IMG/VR virus record: IMGVR_UViG_3300048837_000140
Coordinates: 1-35,111 of that record
Reading direction: 5' to 3' (one strand)
DNA: 35,111 nt
From: a virus
In this document: piece after piece, positions 6,390 to 15,392 of the stretch
How positions within the stretch are numbered: the first letter of the stretch is position 1
How the letters are laid out: each line of letters begins with the position of its first letter
Program-made: the position numbers and the translations under genes
The notes under the pieces: model-generated
What the model saw: only the letters and a program-made list of their open reading frames with translations
Databases searched by the model: none
What the model was told of the DNA's origin: nothing

Positions 6390-8093
6390 ATGGCAGAGAC
6401 TGAGCGCAAGCGATACGGGCGGCTGGTATCGGCACTGAAGCAGGATCGGGCATCGTGGGAACCGCACTGGCGCGACCTGTCAGACCATTTCCTGCCGAGG
6501 CGCGGTGAGTGGTTGGGCGTTCAGAGCAACAGCACATCGAGGCGCGGAGACAAGAGAAACCAGAAGATGATCGACGGCACGCCGCGCTACGCGGCCCGCA
6601 CATTGGCGTCAGGGCTGATGGCCGGTCTGACTTCTCCGGCGCGTCCGTGGTTTAGGCTCACGACGCCTGACCTTGGGCTAATGGAGTATTTGCCCGTCAA
6701 GCAATGGCTGTACGCGGTCGAGCAGCGTATGCGAGACGTGTTCTCGCGGTCGAATCTGTACAACACGCTGCCGGTTGTTTACAGCGAGTTGGGCGTCTTT
6801 GGCACGATGGCGATGCTTGTAGACGACCATCCGACTGAGGTTATTCGCTGCCAGCCGTTCACCATCGGGTCGTACTACTTGGCGAACAATTCCGACTTGC
6901 AGAACGATACGTTCGTGCGCGATTTCAGGCTGACGGTTCGGCAGTTGGTGCAGAAGTTCGGACGCGCCGCCCTGTCGCCGCAGGTTGAGAATCTGGTTCG
7001 GTCGGGGAACTTTGAGCAGCAGATCGACGTTGTGCATATCATCACTCCAAACGGCGACCGTGAGATTGGCGCTTCTGGCGCGAAGGGCATGGGAGCCTTG
7101 TCTGTGTACTACGAGGCGTCTGAAGGTGACGCTCAGGACAAGTTTCTGAGCAAGCAGGGCTACCACGAAAACCCTGTCATGGCCGGTCGGTGGGAAGTGA
7201 CGAGCGACGAGGTGTATGGGTCGAGTCCCGCGATGGATGCGCTCGGCGATGCACGGGCGTTGCAGCTACAGCAGAAGCGCAAAGCGCAGGCCATCGACAA
7301 GCACGTTGACCCGCCGATGGTTGCCCATCCTTCCATGCGGAACGACATGCCATCGGCGTTGCCAGGCATGACGGTATTCTCTGAACAGAACACGGGGTTC
7401 GCCCCGGCGTACACGATCAAGCCTGAGATTCAGGCGCTGATGCTCGACATACGGGAGATTCAGGAACGCATCAAGATTGCGATGTACGAGAACCTGTTTC
7501 TGATGATTTCGCAGAGTGACCGGCGCGAGATTACGGCGCGTGAGATTGACGAGCGGCACGAAGAAAAGCTGTTGCAGCTCGGGCCGGTGCTTGAGCGGTT
7601 GAACGATGAAGTGTTGGACAACCTGATAGACAGGACGTTCAACATCATGGTTCGGCGTTCGCAGCCGTACTGGGAAGGCAAGCTGATGGGCACGCCATTG
7701 CTGCCGCCGCCGCCGCCAGAGCTGGCTGAGATAGACCTGAGGGTTGAGTACATCAGCATCATGGCGCAGGCACAGCGCATGGTGGCGACTGGTGGTCTTG
7801 AGCGCACCGTGGCGTTTGTCACGTCGATAGCTGGCATTGACCCGGATGCGCGTGACAAGGTGGACTTCGATCAGTTGATCGACGAGTACACGCAGTCGCA
7901 GGGCATTCCGCCGACAGTCGTGCGCGACGACAAGGTAGTTGCAGAGATACGAGCGGCACGGGCAGAGCAGGCGCAGGCGGCGCAAGCCGCGCAGCAGATG
8001 CCTGAAATGGCAAAGACGGTGAAGATGCTCGGCGAGACGCCGACTGGCGGGGATACGGCACTGACCAACATTGGTGAGGCGCTGGCCGGATGA
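6390..8093 (+). CDS. Head-to-tail connector (portal) protein
   Basis: This is the podoviral portal, forming the ring at the capsid vertex through which DNA passes and to which the tail attaches. The N-terminus (RWx-type segment SWEPHWRDLSDHFLPRRG, then ARTLASGLMAGLTSPARPWF) is the signature of the phage head-to-tail connecting protein family seen in T7-like and BPP-1-like phages. The length of 567 aa is normal. The C-terminal 60 residues are Ala/Gln rich. The SD is AAGGGG in the 6380s. The stop overlaps the next start (ATGA). Confidence 0.93.
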   Translation: MAETERKRYGRLVSALKQDRASWEPHWRDLSDHFLPRRGEWLGVQSNSTSRRGDKRNQKMIDGTPRYAARTLASGLMAGLTSPARPWFRLTTPDLGLMEYLPVKQWLYAVEQRMRDVFSRSNLYNTLPVVYSELGVFGTMAMLVDDHPTEVIRCQPFTIGSYYLANNSDLQNDTFVRDFRLTVRQLVQKFGRAALSPQVENLVRSGNFEQQIDVVHIITPNGDREIGASGAKGMGALSVYYEASEGDAQDKFLSKQGYHENPVMAGRWEVTSDEVYGSSPAMDALGDARALQLQQKRKAQAIDKHVDPPMVAHPSMRNDMPSALPGMTVFSEQNTGFAPAYTIKPEIQALMLDIREIQERIKIAMYENLFLMISQSDRREITAREIDERHEEKLLQLGPVLERLNDEVLDNLIDRTFNIMVRRSQPYWEGKLMGTPLLPPPPPELAEIDLRVEYISIMAQAQRMVATGGLERTVAFVTSIAGIDPDARDKVDFDQLIDEYTQSQGIPPTVVRDDKVVAEIRAARAEQAQAAQAAQQMPEMAKTVKMLGETPTGGDTALTNIGEALAG

Positions 8094-8410
8094 GCAAGCC
8101 GACAACGACCCGTCAGGCGCGTGAGGAACAGGCGACCAGGCGCAACGAAGAACTTGAGGACTTGCGAAAAATTGTTGCAACGCCTGAAGGGAAGCGGTAT
8201 ATCTCACGCCTACTAGTGCAGTGCAACGTGTTCGGCGTGTCGTTAGACCCTAACGGTAGCCGGATGTACTGGAAAGAGGGGGTTCGCAGTGTAGGGGTCG
8301 GGATCATGAACGAGATAGCGTTCATATCGCCAGAACTGCTGACCGATCTGTTGCGTAAACCGGCTGAGAGGCCGCTGGAAAAAGTAGAGGAATCCGATGA
8401 CTCAGACTGA
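8090..8410 (+). CDS. Bbp19-like phage protein (106 aa)
   Basis: The core EDLRKIVATPEGKRYISRLL...FGVS, then YWKEGVRSVGVGIMNEI and SPELL, matches the small Bbp19-like family found between portal and scaffold genes in BPP-1-type head modules. The biochemical role is not established. The protein is charged and helical, with an acidic C-terminus. It overlaps the portal stop by ATGA, and its end overlaps the scaffold gene by 14 bases, so the three are translationally coupled. Confidence 0.8.
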   Translation: MSKPTTTRQAREEQATRRNEELEDLRKIVATPEGKRYISRLLVQCNVFGVSLDPNGSRMYWKEGVRSVGVGIMNEIAFISPELLTDLLRKPAERPLEKVEESDDSD

Positions 8411-9011
8411 AACAGTCCTTACCGCACAGGCAACAACCGACGCGGCTGCGGGCAATGGTCAGGCTGACGACAAGACTGTTGCCGCTGGTAGTGATACCGG
8501 GCAGGTAACAGAAACAACCGGCAAGACGGAGGCGACTGTTACTGCCCCTGTCGTACCGGAGAAGTATGAGGCTTTCAAACTGCCTGAAGGTACGGAACTC
8601 GACGCGACGGCGCTGGCTGAGTTTGAACCCATTGCAAAAGAGCTGGGGCTGACTCAGGACGGTGCACAGAAGGTCGTTGATCTGTACGCAGGGCAAGTCG
8701 CAAAGCTCGCGGAGGCACAGCAGAAGCTGATCGGCGATACCGTTGCCGAATGGGCCAAGACAGCCCAAGCCGACAAAGAGTATGGCGGCGACAAGTTTGG
8801 GGCCAACATCGCAGTCGCACAGAAGGCGATCAGCGACTTTGGTTCGCCAGAACTGGCAAAGATGCTCAACGAGACTGGGCTTGGCAATCACCCGGAGTTG
8901 ATCCGGTTTTGTCTGAACGTCGGTAAAAAGCTGTCGGAAGATAGTGTCGTGCGCGGGAGCAAATCCGCCGCCGCTGTCGATACGGCAGAATTGTTTTACG
9001 GAGCTAAATAG
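8397..9011 (+). CDS. Capsid scaffolding protein
   Basis: The probable internal scaffold for procapsid assembly. The N-terminal 55 residues are low-complexity Thr/Ala/Gln. They are followed by YEAFKLPEGTELD...FEPIAKELGLTQDGAQKVVDLYAG, a recurrent block in proteins encoded immediately before podoviral major capsid genes. The rest is helical and ends with a charged segment. RBS GAGGA precedes the ATG. The length of 204 aa and the position between portal and capsid genes both fit. Some homologues are annotated as scaffold/protease, but I see no protease motif here. Confidence 0.8.
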   Translation: MTQTETVLTAQATTDAAAGNGQADDKTVAAGSDTGQVTETTGKTEATVTAPVVPEKYEAFKLPEGTELDATALAEFEPIAKELGLTQDGAQKVVDLYAGQVAKLAEAQQKLIGDTVAEWAKTAQADKEYGGDKFGANIAVAQKAISDFGSPELAKMLNETGLGNHPELIRFCLNVGKKLSEDSVVRGSKSAAAVDTAELFYGAK

Positions 9012-9015
9012 CTCC
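9000..9015 (+). promoter_or_regulatory. Stem-loop at the scaffold stop, upstream of the capsid gene
   Basis: GGAGCT (9000-9005) and AGCTCC (9010-9015) form a perfect 6-bp stem with loop AAAT. It spans the scaffold TAG and ends just before the capsid RBS (AGGTGAGGA). There is no U tract, so it is not a terminator. It may stabilise or process the mRNA for high capsid expression. Confidence 0.4.
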
Positions 9016-9034
9016 ACAGGTGAGGACTTAAATC

Positions 9035-10036
9035 ATGGCTACTATTGGCGCAAACGTACTTACGCTTGCCGACTGGGCGAAGCGGCTTGATCCCGATGGC
9101 AAGGTTCCTTCCATCGTTGAAATGTTGAGTCAGACGAACGAGATTCTGACCGACATGATGTGGGCTGAAGGCAACCTGCCGACCGGCCATCGCACGACCG
9201 TTCGCACGGGTCTGCCGAATGCCGCATGGCGCTTGCTCAACAACGGCGTCCAGCCGTCGAAAAGCACCACGGCACAGATCGACGAGGCGTGTGGCATCCT
9301 GGAAGCGTGGTCCGAGGTTGATAAAGACCTTGCCATGCTGAACGGCAACACTCCGGCGTTCCGTCTGTCTGAGGCTCAAGCGTTCATCGAGGCGATGAAT
9401 CAGGAAATGGCCGACACGATCTTTTACGGCAATTCCAGCACCGCCCCCGAGGAATTCACGGGTCTGGCTGCTCGGTATTCGTCGCTGAGTGCTGCAAACG
9501 GCAAGAACATCCTGAGCGCAACTGCATCGCCGTCAGGCTCCGACAATATGTCGGTCTGGCTGATCTGTTGGGGTGGTCAGACTGTTCATGGCATCTTCCC
9601 GAAGGGGTCGCAAGCCGGTCTGGTTCACAACGATCATGGCGAAGTGACCGTTGAGACGACTGCTGGCATGGCAGGCACCCGTCTGCGGGCCTATCAGGAT
9701 CAGTGGCAGTGGAAGTGCGGTATCGCGCTGCGCGACTGGCGCTATGCGGTGCGTATTGCCAACATTGACGAATCGCAGCTCGACACGGCTGGCTCGGCTG
9801 TGCCGCTTATCAACAACATGGTGAAGGCCATCCATCGCATCCCGACTCCGGGTATGGGTCGTTGCGCGTTCTACGCCAACCGGACGGTCAAGGAGCTCCT
9901 TGATCTTCAGGCGCTGAGCAAGAGCAACGTCTACCTGAACGTCGGCGAGGAAGAAGGCAAGCCGAAAACCACGTTTCGTGGCATCCCAGTGCGTACTTGT
10001 GACGCGCTTCGGTGCAATGAAGCCACCGTATCCTAA
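9035..10036 (+). CDS. Major capsid protein (GP7/Bbp17-like)
   Basis: The principal shell protein. The N-terminus (LTLADWAKRLDPDGK...IVEMLSQTNEILTDMMWAEGNLPTGH) and the following TTVRTGLP and WR-LNNGVQPSKSTT blocks are typical of the GP7/Bbp17 family of podoviral major capsid proteins. The length of 333 aa is usual. A strong SD (GAGGA) and a preceding stem-loop fit high expression. The genes order scaffold, capsid and cement as in BPP-1-like phages. Confidence 0.93.
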   Translation: MATIGANVLTLADWAKRLDPDGKVPSIVEMLSQTNEILTDMMWAEGNLPTGHRTTVRTGLPNAAWRLLNNGVQPSKSTTAQIDEACGILEAWSEVDKDLAMLNGNTPAFRLSEAQAFIEAMNQEMADTIFYGNSSTAPEEFTGLAARYSSLSAANGKNILSATASPSGSDNMSVWLICWGGQTVHGIFPKGSQAGLVHNDHGEVTVETTAGMAGTRLRAYQDQWQWKCGIALRDWRYAVRIANIDESQLDTAGSAVPLINNMVKAIHRIPTPGMGRCAFYANRTVKELLDLQALSKSNVYLNVGEEEGKPKTTFRGIPVRTCDALRCNEATVS

Positions 10037-10048
10037 AGGGGAACAACC

Positions 10049-10522
10049 ATGATTCTTGATGCACAAAACTATTTTTCAAACGACATTCCTGTAACTGCTG
10101 ATGCAATCTCAGATGTCATAGACTTGATCGGCAATACCCGATTCAAGAACGATGGCTCTGGTGCTTATCCGAACATCCTGAAGGATATCGGTACTGGGCA
10201 GGACTTGTATCTTGTCATCCAAGTTGGCACGGTTTCGTGGGCTGCTGCCGGTACTGTCATCTTCACGCTGGAATCAGATTCCACCGCGAACTTGGCAACG
10301 TCTGCGACGGTTCACTGGACATCAGGCAGTATTAATAAGTCTGCTTTGACTGCTGGCGCAAGGGTTGCAGCAGTCAAACTGCCTGCCGGTAGCTACGAGC
10401 GGTATCTTGGCGTGCGTTACAACGTCACTACTGATGAGACGCAGGGTACTATTGATGCATTTCTCACCACAGACGTTAATTCGTACACCGCCTACAGCGA
10501 CAACATGCGTCTGGCTGTCTAA
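10049..10522 (+). CDS. Bbp16-like capsid cement (decoration) protein
   Basis: The probable protein that binds the outside of the capsid lattice and stabilises it. It starts MILDAQNYFS, contains TADAISDVIDL near residues 16-26, and continues with beta-rich sequence (LYLVIQVGT...VIFTLESDST) and LPAGSYERYLGVRYNV. These are hallmarks of the Bbp16 cement family. The length of 157 aa and the position right after the capsid gene agree. A strong SD (AAGGGGA) lies upstream. Confidence 0.87.
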   Translation: MILDAQNYFSNDIPVTADAISDVIDLIGNTRFKNDGSGAYPNILKDIGTGQDLYLVIQVGTVSWAAAGTVIFTLESDSTANLATSATVHWTSGSINKSALTAGARVAAVKLPAGSYERYLGVRYNVTTDETQGTIDAFLTTDVNSYTAYSDNMRLAV

Positions 10523-10538
10523 TCAGGAGCGGTAACAG

Positions 10539-10802
10539 ATGAGAGTCAAGGCAAAGGAAGTCGGCTACTACGGCCTGAAGCGGCGCAAGGTTGATGAGGT
10601 TTTCGAGGTTGAGAACGTCAGTGATCTTGGCAAGTGGATGGAGCCGGAGTCCGAGAAGGATCAGGCTGCTTACAAGAAAGAGTTTGAGCGGCGCGATACT
10701 CTCAAGCGTAAGCAGACCGCAAACCGCGATGCTATGGAGATGGCGCACAACGCCATCGTCAAAGGCGCAGCGGCACACCTTCAGTCTGACAACGTACTCT
10801 GA
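10539..10802 (+). CDS. Small head-module protein (87 aa), unknown function
   Basis: The N-terminal MRVKAKEVGYYGLKRRKVDEVFEV is a pattern often seen in small proteins following phage capsid genes; the rest is a highly charged helix (KKEFERRDTLKRKQ). RBS CAGGAG precedes the ATG. It is the last gene before the terminator that closes the head block, and its stop codon abuts the strand of a possible anti-terminator stem. The role is unknown; head completion is a guess from position. Confidence 0.7.
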   Translation: MRVKAKEVGYYGLKRRKVDEVFEVENVSDLGKWMEPESEKDQAAYKKEFERRDTLKRKQTANRDAMEMAHNAIVKGAAAHLQSDNVL

Positions 10803-10838
10803 AGCCGCATGAGTGAGTGACTACGGGGGGGCGGCTTC
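10801..10838 (+). promoter_or_regulatory. Competing stem (possible anti-terminator) overlapping the terminator
   Basis: GAAGCCGC (10801-10808) is perfectly complementary to GCGGCTTC (10831-10838). The second segment includes most of the 5' arm of the terminator, so the two structures exclude each other. The first segment begins inside the TGA of the preceding gene, so a ribosome ending there would mask it. Confidence 0.35.
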
Positions 10839-10855
10839 GTGCCGCCCTTCCTTTT
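10829..10855 (+). terminator. Rho-independent terminator closing the head gene block
   Basis: GGGCGGC (10829-10835), loop TTCGT and GCCGCCC (10841-10847) form a perfect 7-bp GC-rich stem, extendable by G-U pairs. It is followed by TTCCTTTTT. Read-through would be needed to express tail genes from an upstream promoter, unless a promoter lies inside 10803-10869, where I see none. Confidence 0.85.
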
Positions 10856-10869
10856 TATGAGGGAAGCGC

Positions 10870-11517
10870 ATGGCGTCCGTAATCAACATCTACAACATGG
10901 CGCTGTCGCGTATCGGCGTCACGCAACGGGTGGCATCGCTCACCGAAGAAACGGAGAATCGCCGTGTATGCAGCTTATGGTATGAGCAGTGCAGAGACAC
11001 GGTGCTGCGCGCCCATCCGTGGGGTTTTGCGAAAACAGTCCAAGCTCTCGCCTTATTGTCGGAGTCGCCGCCGCCTGGGTGGGCGCTCGCTTATGCCTAC
11101 CCGACTGACTGTGTGCTTGCCAGACAGATTACTACGAGTGCTGGCGCAAGGCTTGCATCACTGAGTCCATATGGCTACGAGCCTATGGCTATGGCGTACA
11201 CGAATTCTCGCATCCCATTCGATCAGCAATACTCCGCGTACACGTCGCAGCGGATCATTGCTACAGACCAGTCTGACGCCTATCTGGTGTATACGAGCCG
11301 TGTCACTGATTCGTTGCTGTTTGATTCACTGTTCACAAATACGCTGGCATGGCTGCTCGCCAAAGAGGCGGGAGCTGCGCTGCGTGCCGAGACGCGGCTG
11401 GTAACTGCGGCAGGCCAAGAGTACGCATCTGCTCTGCATCTGGCATCGGCAATGACTCAGAACGAGCGCGTCCCTGACATCATTCCGGACAGCCCAAGCA
11501 TATCGGTGCGTGGATGA
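10870..11517 (+). CDS. Tail tubular protein A (T7 gp11-like adaptor)
   Basis: The adaptor that joins the portal to the tail nozzle. The N-terminus MASVINIYNMALSRIG..., followed by ENRRVCSLWYEQCRDTVLRAHPWGFA, is the signature of T7 gp11-type proteins. The length is 215 aa, against 196 for T7 gp11. RBS GAGGGAAG precedes the ATG. The stop overlaps the next gene by ATGA, coupling adaptor and nozzle translation. Confidence 0.92.
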   Translation: MASVINIYNMALSRIGVTQRVASLTEETENRRVCSLWYEQCRDTVLRAHPWGFAKTVQALALLSESPPPGWALAYAYPTDCVLARQITTSAGARLASLSPYGYEPMAMAYTNSRIPFDQQYSAYTSQRIIATDQSDAYLVYTSRVTDSLLFDSLFTNTLAWLLAKEAGAALRAETRLVTAAGQEYASALHLASAMTQNERVPDIIPDSPSISVRG

Positions 11518-14447
11518 GCGAACTACCGCAACCGTCATTCAGTAGGGGAGAGATTTCACCGTCGCTGTACGGGCGAGTTGACCTGTCCCTGTACAGCACG
11601 GCGCTCCGCAAGCTGACAAATATGTTTGTCAGACCGTTCGGCGGCGCATCGAGCCGCAGCGGGACTCGGTATCTTGCAAGGACGAAGTTTCAGGATCGCA
11701 AGTCGGTGCTGGTGAAGTTCATCTACTCGACGGAGCAGGTATACCTGATCGAGTTTGGGCACCTGTACGCCATGTTCTACGCTAACAATGCGAAGGTCAG
11801 GACTGGCACCGTTTTCACCGTCACCAGTGTTGGCGAGACTGGCGGGCATTTTGTCGTTACGACCAGCGGTGTACATGGTCTGGTTGTCGATGACGTGGTG
11901 GCGATCAGGAACGTGGTGGCGACTGGTGGCTACAAGGCAATCAACGACGACTGGACGGTTGCTGCCGTGCCAACGACGACGACATTCCGCGTGGCTCGTA
12001 ATTCGTCGGCAGGAGGCACATATGTCAGCGGCGGCACCGTACAGGCGTGCTTGCAGGTTGTCACGCCATACACTGAGGATGATGTAGACGGCATTCGCGT
12101 CACGCAATCCGCGGACGTGATGACTGTCATGCACCGCGACTATCCGCAGTATGACTTGGCGCGTACCAGTGCAACGAGCTTCACGTTTACTGAGGCGGAG
12201 TTTGAGGACGGGCCGTTTCTGGACATCAATCCAGACGAGGACAGGACGGTATATGCATCAGCAGTGACTGGCTCTGTCACCCTGACGGCAGACAGCAACA
12301 TCTTCAATGCCAACCATGTCGGCGCGTTGTTCTACATGGAGGAAAAAGACCTTCGGCGCGTGCCACCGTGGGAGCCGAGCAAGCTGATAAACGTCCCCGG
12401 AAACAGTGAGACCTATGGACTTCTGCGCAGGTCGGACGGCAAGACATATTCATGCCTGACACGGGCATGGACACAATCTATTGCAACGGGCAGCGTGAAG
12501 CCGACCCATGAGGAAGGCGTTGCGCCTGATGGCGACGGCAAGCGGGTATCTGGTCTGGCCGACCGTACCGGAGTGACGTGGCAGTACCTGCACAGTGGGT
12601 ACGGGATACTGCGCATCACGGCGTATACGTCTCCGACTCAAGTGACGGCAACCGTGCTGTCGCGCCTGCCTGACTCTGTGGTTGGCGGAACGGTTATTGC
12701 CGCAGGGCCGTGGACGATGACTGGTGATGGCGCTGATGTGACGTTGAGCGTGACTGGTGCTACATCGTCACGCGCAGACGATTACGAGGTTCTTGTCGAT
12801 GGGGAGCAGTTAAGCCCGACAGACTATACCGTTAATCCGACAACTGATGTGCTGACGTTTCTGGTTGCTCCGGCTCTCGGCACTGCTGTTACGGTGACGC
12901 AAATAGACAGCAACAACCTGACCGACATCTGGGCGTTCGGCGCATGGTCTGAAGATCAGGGCTATCCGCGCACCGGGACGTATTACGGTGACCGCAAGGT
13001 ATTCAGTGGCACGCGGGCGGCACCGCAGCGTGTGGATATGTCAAAGGTCGGCGAGTATGACGACTATGGGTTCAGCATCCCTGGCATAGACTCCGACTCC
13101 ATAGCGATGACTATGAACGCACGTCAGATCAACGCCATCAATGATCTGGTTCCGCTAGATCAGCTTGTCGCTCTGACATCATCTGGCGCGTGGCGCATCG
13201 GTGCAGGCGACAATGACGCTATCACGCCGACGACTGTAGGCTTCAGGCCGCAGGTATACCGTGGCGCTGGTGAGTTGCCAGCCGTCATCATCGGCGATAC
13301 GGCGCTGTATGTGACATACAACGGCACGAAGATTCGTGACCTTCAGTATCAGGTCAATGCCGACAAGTTCACTGGCGACGATGTGACGCTGACGGCATCG
13401 CACCTGCTGACACCGACGCGCACCGTGGTTGATATGTCGTTCGCAGACGAGCCGCATGGCATCGTGTGGATAGTGCGTTCTGACGGTGTCTTGCTGTCGT
13501 TGACCTATCTGCGCGAGCAGGAGGTTGTTGGATGGGCGACACACGACACAGACGGCATCGTGGAGCGCGTGTGTGCGATACCGATAGGTGGCGTTGACGT
13601 GCCGTACTTCATCGTCAAGCGCACGATCAATGGCGTCGAGCAGCGGTACGTTGAGACGCTGACAAACCGTGACGTTGATGATACGCGGGACGTGGTATGC
13701 GTTGACGCATCGCTGACCTATGACGGTCGCGGCAATGGCACGGATACCGTCACGCTGACAGGCGGGACGTGGGCCAGCGGGCAGAACGTCACAGTGACGT
13801 TGACGGATAGCCTGCTGGAGTCTGGCGACGTTGGCAACGAGATATGGGTATACGCTGACGAGTACATCTATCGCGGCAGGATCACGACCGTTTACGGGCC
13901 AACATCAGCATTGCTGCTGTCGCTGATCGACGTTCCAGCATCAATCCGGTCTGTTGCGTCTACGGACTACGGACTGGCGAAGGACTTGTTCTACGGGTTG
14001 GATCACCTTGTCGGCAAGACGGTCGCGGTCTGCGCTGATTCAACGGTTCATGCCAGTCTTGATGTTGAGGATGATGGGTCTGTGCAGCTTGGGCAGCATG
14101 GCGTGGTTGTCCATATCGGCCTGCCATTCACGGCTGAAATGGAAACGCTAGACATCAATATCGTCGGCAAGAGTTCGGCCTACATGCAGAGCAAACTGGT
14201 CAAGCGGGTGGCGCTGTATGTGCAGGACAGCCGAGGGTTCGTTGCGGGGTCTGACCGTAGTGCCCTGAACGAGTACTTGTCGCGTGGGCAGGAGGACGAC
14301 TACGAGGCTCCGGCTACAACGACCGGGGTTGCGGAAGTGCAGCTTACATCGTCCTACAACGACCACGGGCGGGTTGTCATTCGGCAGACGAATCCGTTGC
14401 CGCTGACTGTGCTGGCAGTGGTGCCAGACGTGACGGGTGGCCCATGA
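11514..14447 (+). CDS. Tail tubular protein B (T7 gp12-like nozzle)
   Basis: The nozzle protein at the tip of the short tail. The start SFSRGEISPSLYGRVDLSLYSTALRKLTNMFVRPFGGASSRSGT is diagnostic of this family. The later beta-propeller-like region includes SSGAWRIG and YVTYNGTKIRDLQYQ. At 977 aa it is longer than T7 gp12 (about 794); beta-rich segments near residues 90-180 and 400-470 may be added Ig-like domains. It is coupled to its neighbours by ATGA overlaps at both ends. Confidence 0.92.
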   Translation: MSELPQPSFSRGEISPSLYGRVDLSLYSTALRKLTNMFVRPFGGASSRSGTRYLARTKFQDRKSVLVKFIYSTEQVYLIEFGHLYAMFYANNAKVRTGTVFTVTSVGETGGHFVVTTSGVHGLVVDDVVAIRNVVATGGYKAINDDWTVAAVPTTTTFRVARNSSAGGTYVSGGTVQACLQVVTPYTEDDVDGIRVTQSADVMTVMHRDYPQYDLARTSATSFTFTEAEFEDGPFLDINPDEDRTVYASAVTGSVTLTADSNIFNANHVGALFYMEEKDLRRVPPWEPSKLINVPGNSETYGLLRRSDGKTYSCLTRAWTQSIATGSVKPTHEEGVAPDGDGKRVSGLADRTGVTWQYLHSGYGILRITAYTSPTQVTATVLSRLPDSVVGGTVIAAGPWTMTGDGADVTLSVTGATSSRADDYEVLVDGEQLSPTDYTVNPTTDVLTFLVAPALGTAVTVTQIDSNNLTDIWAFGAWSEDQGYPRTGTYYGDRKVFSGTRAAPQRVDMSKVGEYDDYGFSIPGIDSDSIAMTMNARQINAINDLVPLDQLVALTSSGAWRIGAGDNDAITPTTVGFRPQVYRGAGELPAVIIGDTALYVTYNGTKIRDLQYQVNADKFTGDDVTLTASHLLTPTRTVVDMSFADEPHGIVWIVRSDGVLLSLTYLREQEVVGWATHDTDGIVERVCAIPIGGVDVPYFIVKRTINGVEQRYVETLTNRDVDDTRDVVCVDASLTYDGRGNGTDTVTLTGGTWASGQNVTVTLTDSLLESGDVGNEIWVYADEYIYRGRITTVYGPTSALLLSLIDVPASIRSVASTDYGLAKDLFYGLDHLVGKTVAVCADSTVHASLDVEDDGSVQLGQHGVVVHIGLPFTAEMETLDINIVGKSSAYMQSKLVKRVALYVQDSRGFVAGSDRSALNEYLSRGQEDDYEAPATTTGVAEVQLTSSYNDHGRVVIRQTNPLPLTVLAVVPDVTGGP

Positions 14448-14944
14448 GCAGGGTCAGCCGCCCCGTTGTACGCAGCGCAAAAGCAGAGGATGTGGACGTG
14501 CTGATGGCCGACATTCGGCAGGCCGACTGGGAAGAGATATATGCGACGACCGGCAACGATCCGCGTCGGTCTATCGAGGATGGTGTGGCAACGTCCGTGC
14601 CCGCCCTGACGGCGACGGTTGACGGCGAGTTGCTGTGCATATTCGGCATATCCCCAGTGTCGATCCTGACGCGGCATGGCGTACCGTGGCTGGTTGGCAC
14701 GAATCTCATGAATAGCCACCAATTCGTGTTTCTGCGGGAGAACAGGCGCTACATGCGACATCTGCTGGAACTGTACGGGAGCCTGGTCAATTACGTCGAT
14801 GACCGGCATGAGGCGTCAAAGCGGTGGCTGCGGTGGTTGGGTTTTGAACTGGGCCAGCCGGAGCCATATGGGCACTTCGGGTTGCCTTTTCGGCGGTTTT
14901 ACATGGATACAAACAAGCAGCGGCAGGGGCAAGTGAATGTGTAA
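14444..14944 (+). CDS. T7 gp13-like internal virion/assembly protein
   Basis: A protein of 166 aa. The N-terminal VRSAKAEDVDVLMADIRQADWEEI and the later IFGISPVSIL...GVPWLVGTNLM match the T7 gp13-like family, which has an acetyltransferase-like fold. T7 gp13 is needed for assembly of the internal core. The C-terminal WLRWLGFELGQPEPYG resembles the end of acetyltransferase folds; whether it is an active enzyme is unclear. It sits between the nozzle gene and the gp14-like gene and overlaps both. Confidence 0.8.
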   Translation: MSRVSRPVVRSAKAEDVDVLMADIRQADWEEIYATTGNDPRRSIEDGVATSVPALTATVDGELLCIFGISPVSILTRHGVPWLVGTNLMNSHQFVFLRENRRYMRHLLELYGSLVNYVDDRHEASKRWLRWLGFELGQPEPYGHFGLPFRRFYMDTNKQRQGQVNV

Positions 14945-15392
14945 TCCGGTGATGATGCAGCTCAGTGCTGCCGGGGTAGCTGCTGCGAGCGGTGTGACAT
15001 CTGGACAGGCGCAGGCTGATGCGGCGAAGGCAAACGCCGACCAGATGCGCTATCAGGCGCGGGATGCGCTTACGAGAGGGTCTATAGACGAATACAGGCT
15101 CCGTAGGGACACGCGGGCGCTGGCAGGCTCTCAGGTAGCGTCTCTGGCCGCAAATGGCGTACAGGTAGGCACAGGGTCTGCTGGGCGACTTGTGGAGGAT
15201 ACATACCAGCTTGGCGAGGAAGATGCCATCACGATCCGCAATAACGCAGCGCGGGAAGCGTGGGGGCTGAACCAGCAGGCGAACATCACCGAGAAACTGG
15301 GCAAGCAACAGAAGAAACAGACCATCGCCAGCGGCTTCATGACCGCCCTGACGCACGGCGCTCAGGGTTGGCAGTACGGGAAAACACGCTGA
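14937..15392 (+). CDS. T7 gp14-like internal virion (ejection) protein
   Basis: A small ejected core protein thought to form the outer-membrane part of the DNA conduit. It begins MCN, recalling the Met-Cys start of T7 gp14, with a hydrophobic Ala/Gly segment. A helical region QADAAKANADQMRYQARDALTRG and repeated Ala/Gln helices follow. The length of 151 aa compares with about 196 for T7. The start overlaps the previous stop by 8 bases and the stop overlaps the next start (TGATG). Confidence 0.8.
   Translation: MCNPVMMQLSAAGVAAASGVTSGQAQADAAKANADQMRYQARDALTRGSIDEYRLRRDTRALAGSQVASLAANGVQVGTGSAGRLVEDTYQLGEEDAITIRNNAAREAWGLNQQANITEKLGKQQKKQTIASGFMTALTHGAQGWQYGKTR

Noticed and set aside
4657-6603. 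Minus-strand open frame of 648 codons opposite terL and the next genes
   Set aside because: It is a by-product of the G-ending codon use of terL. The translation is Arg/Pro/Thr-rich, shows no recognisable domain, crosses three plus-strand genes and has no plausible RBS context.
7266-8207. Minus-strand open frame of 313 codons opposite the portal gene
   Set aside because: It is an antisense shadow with biased composition and spans the portal stop and the Bbp19-like start.
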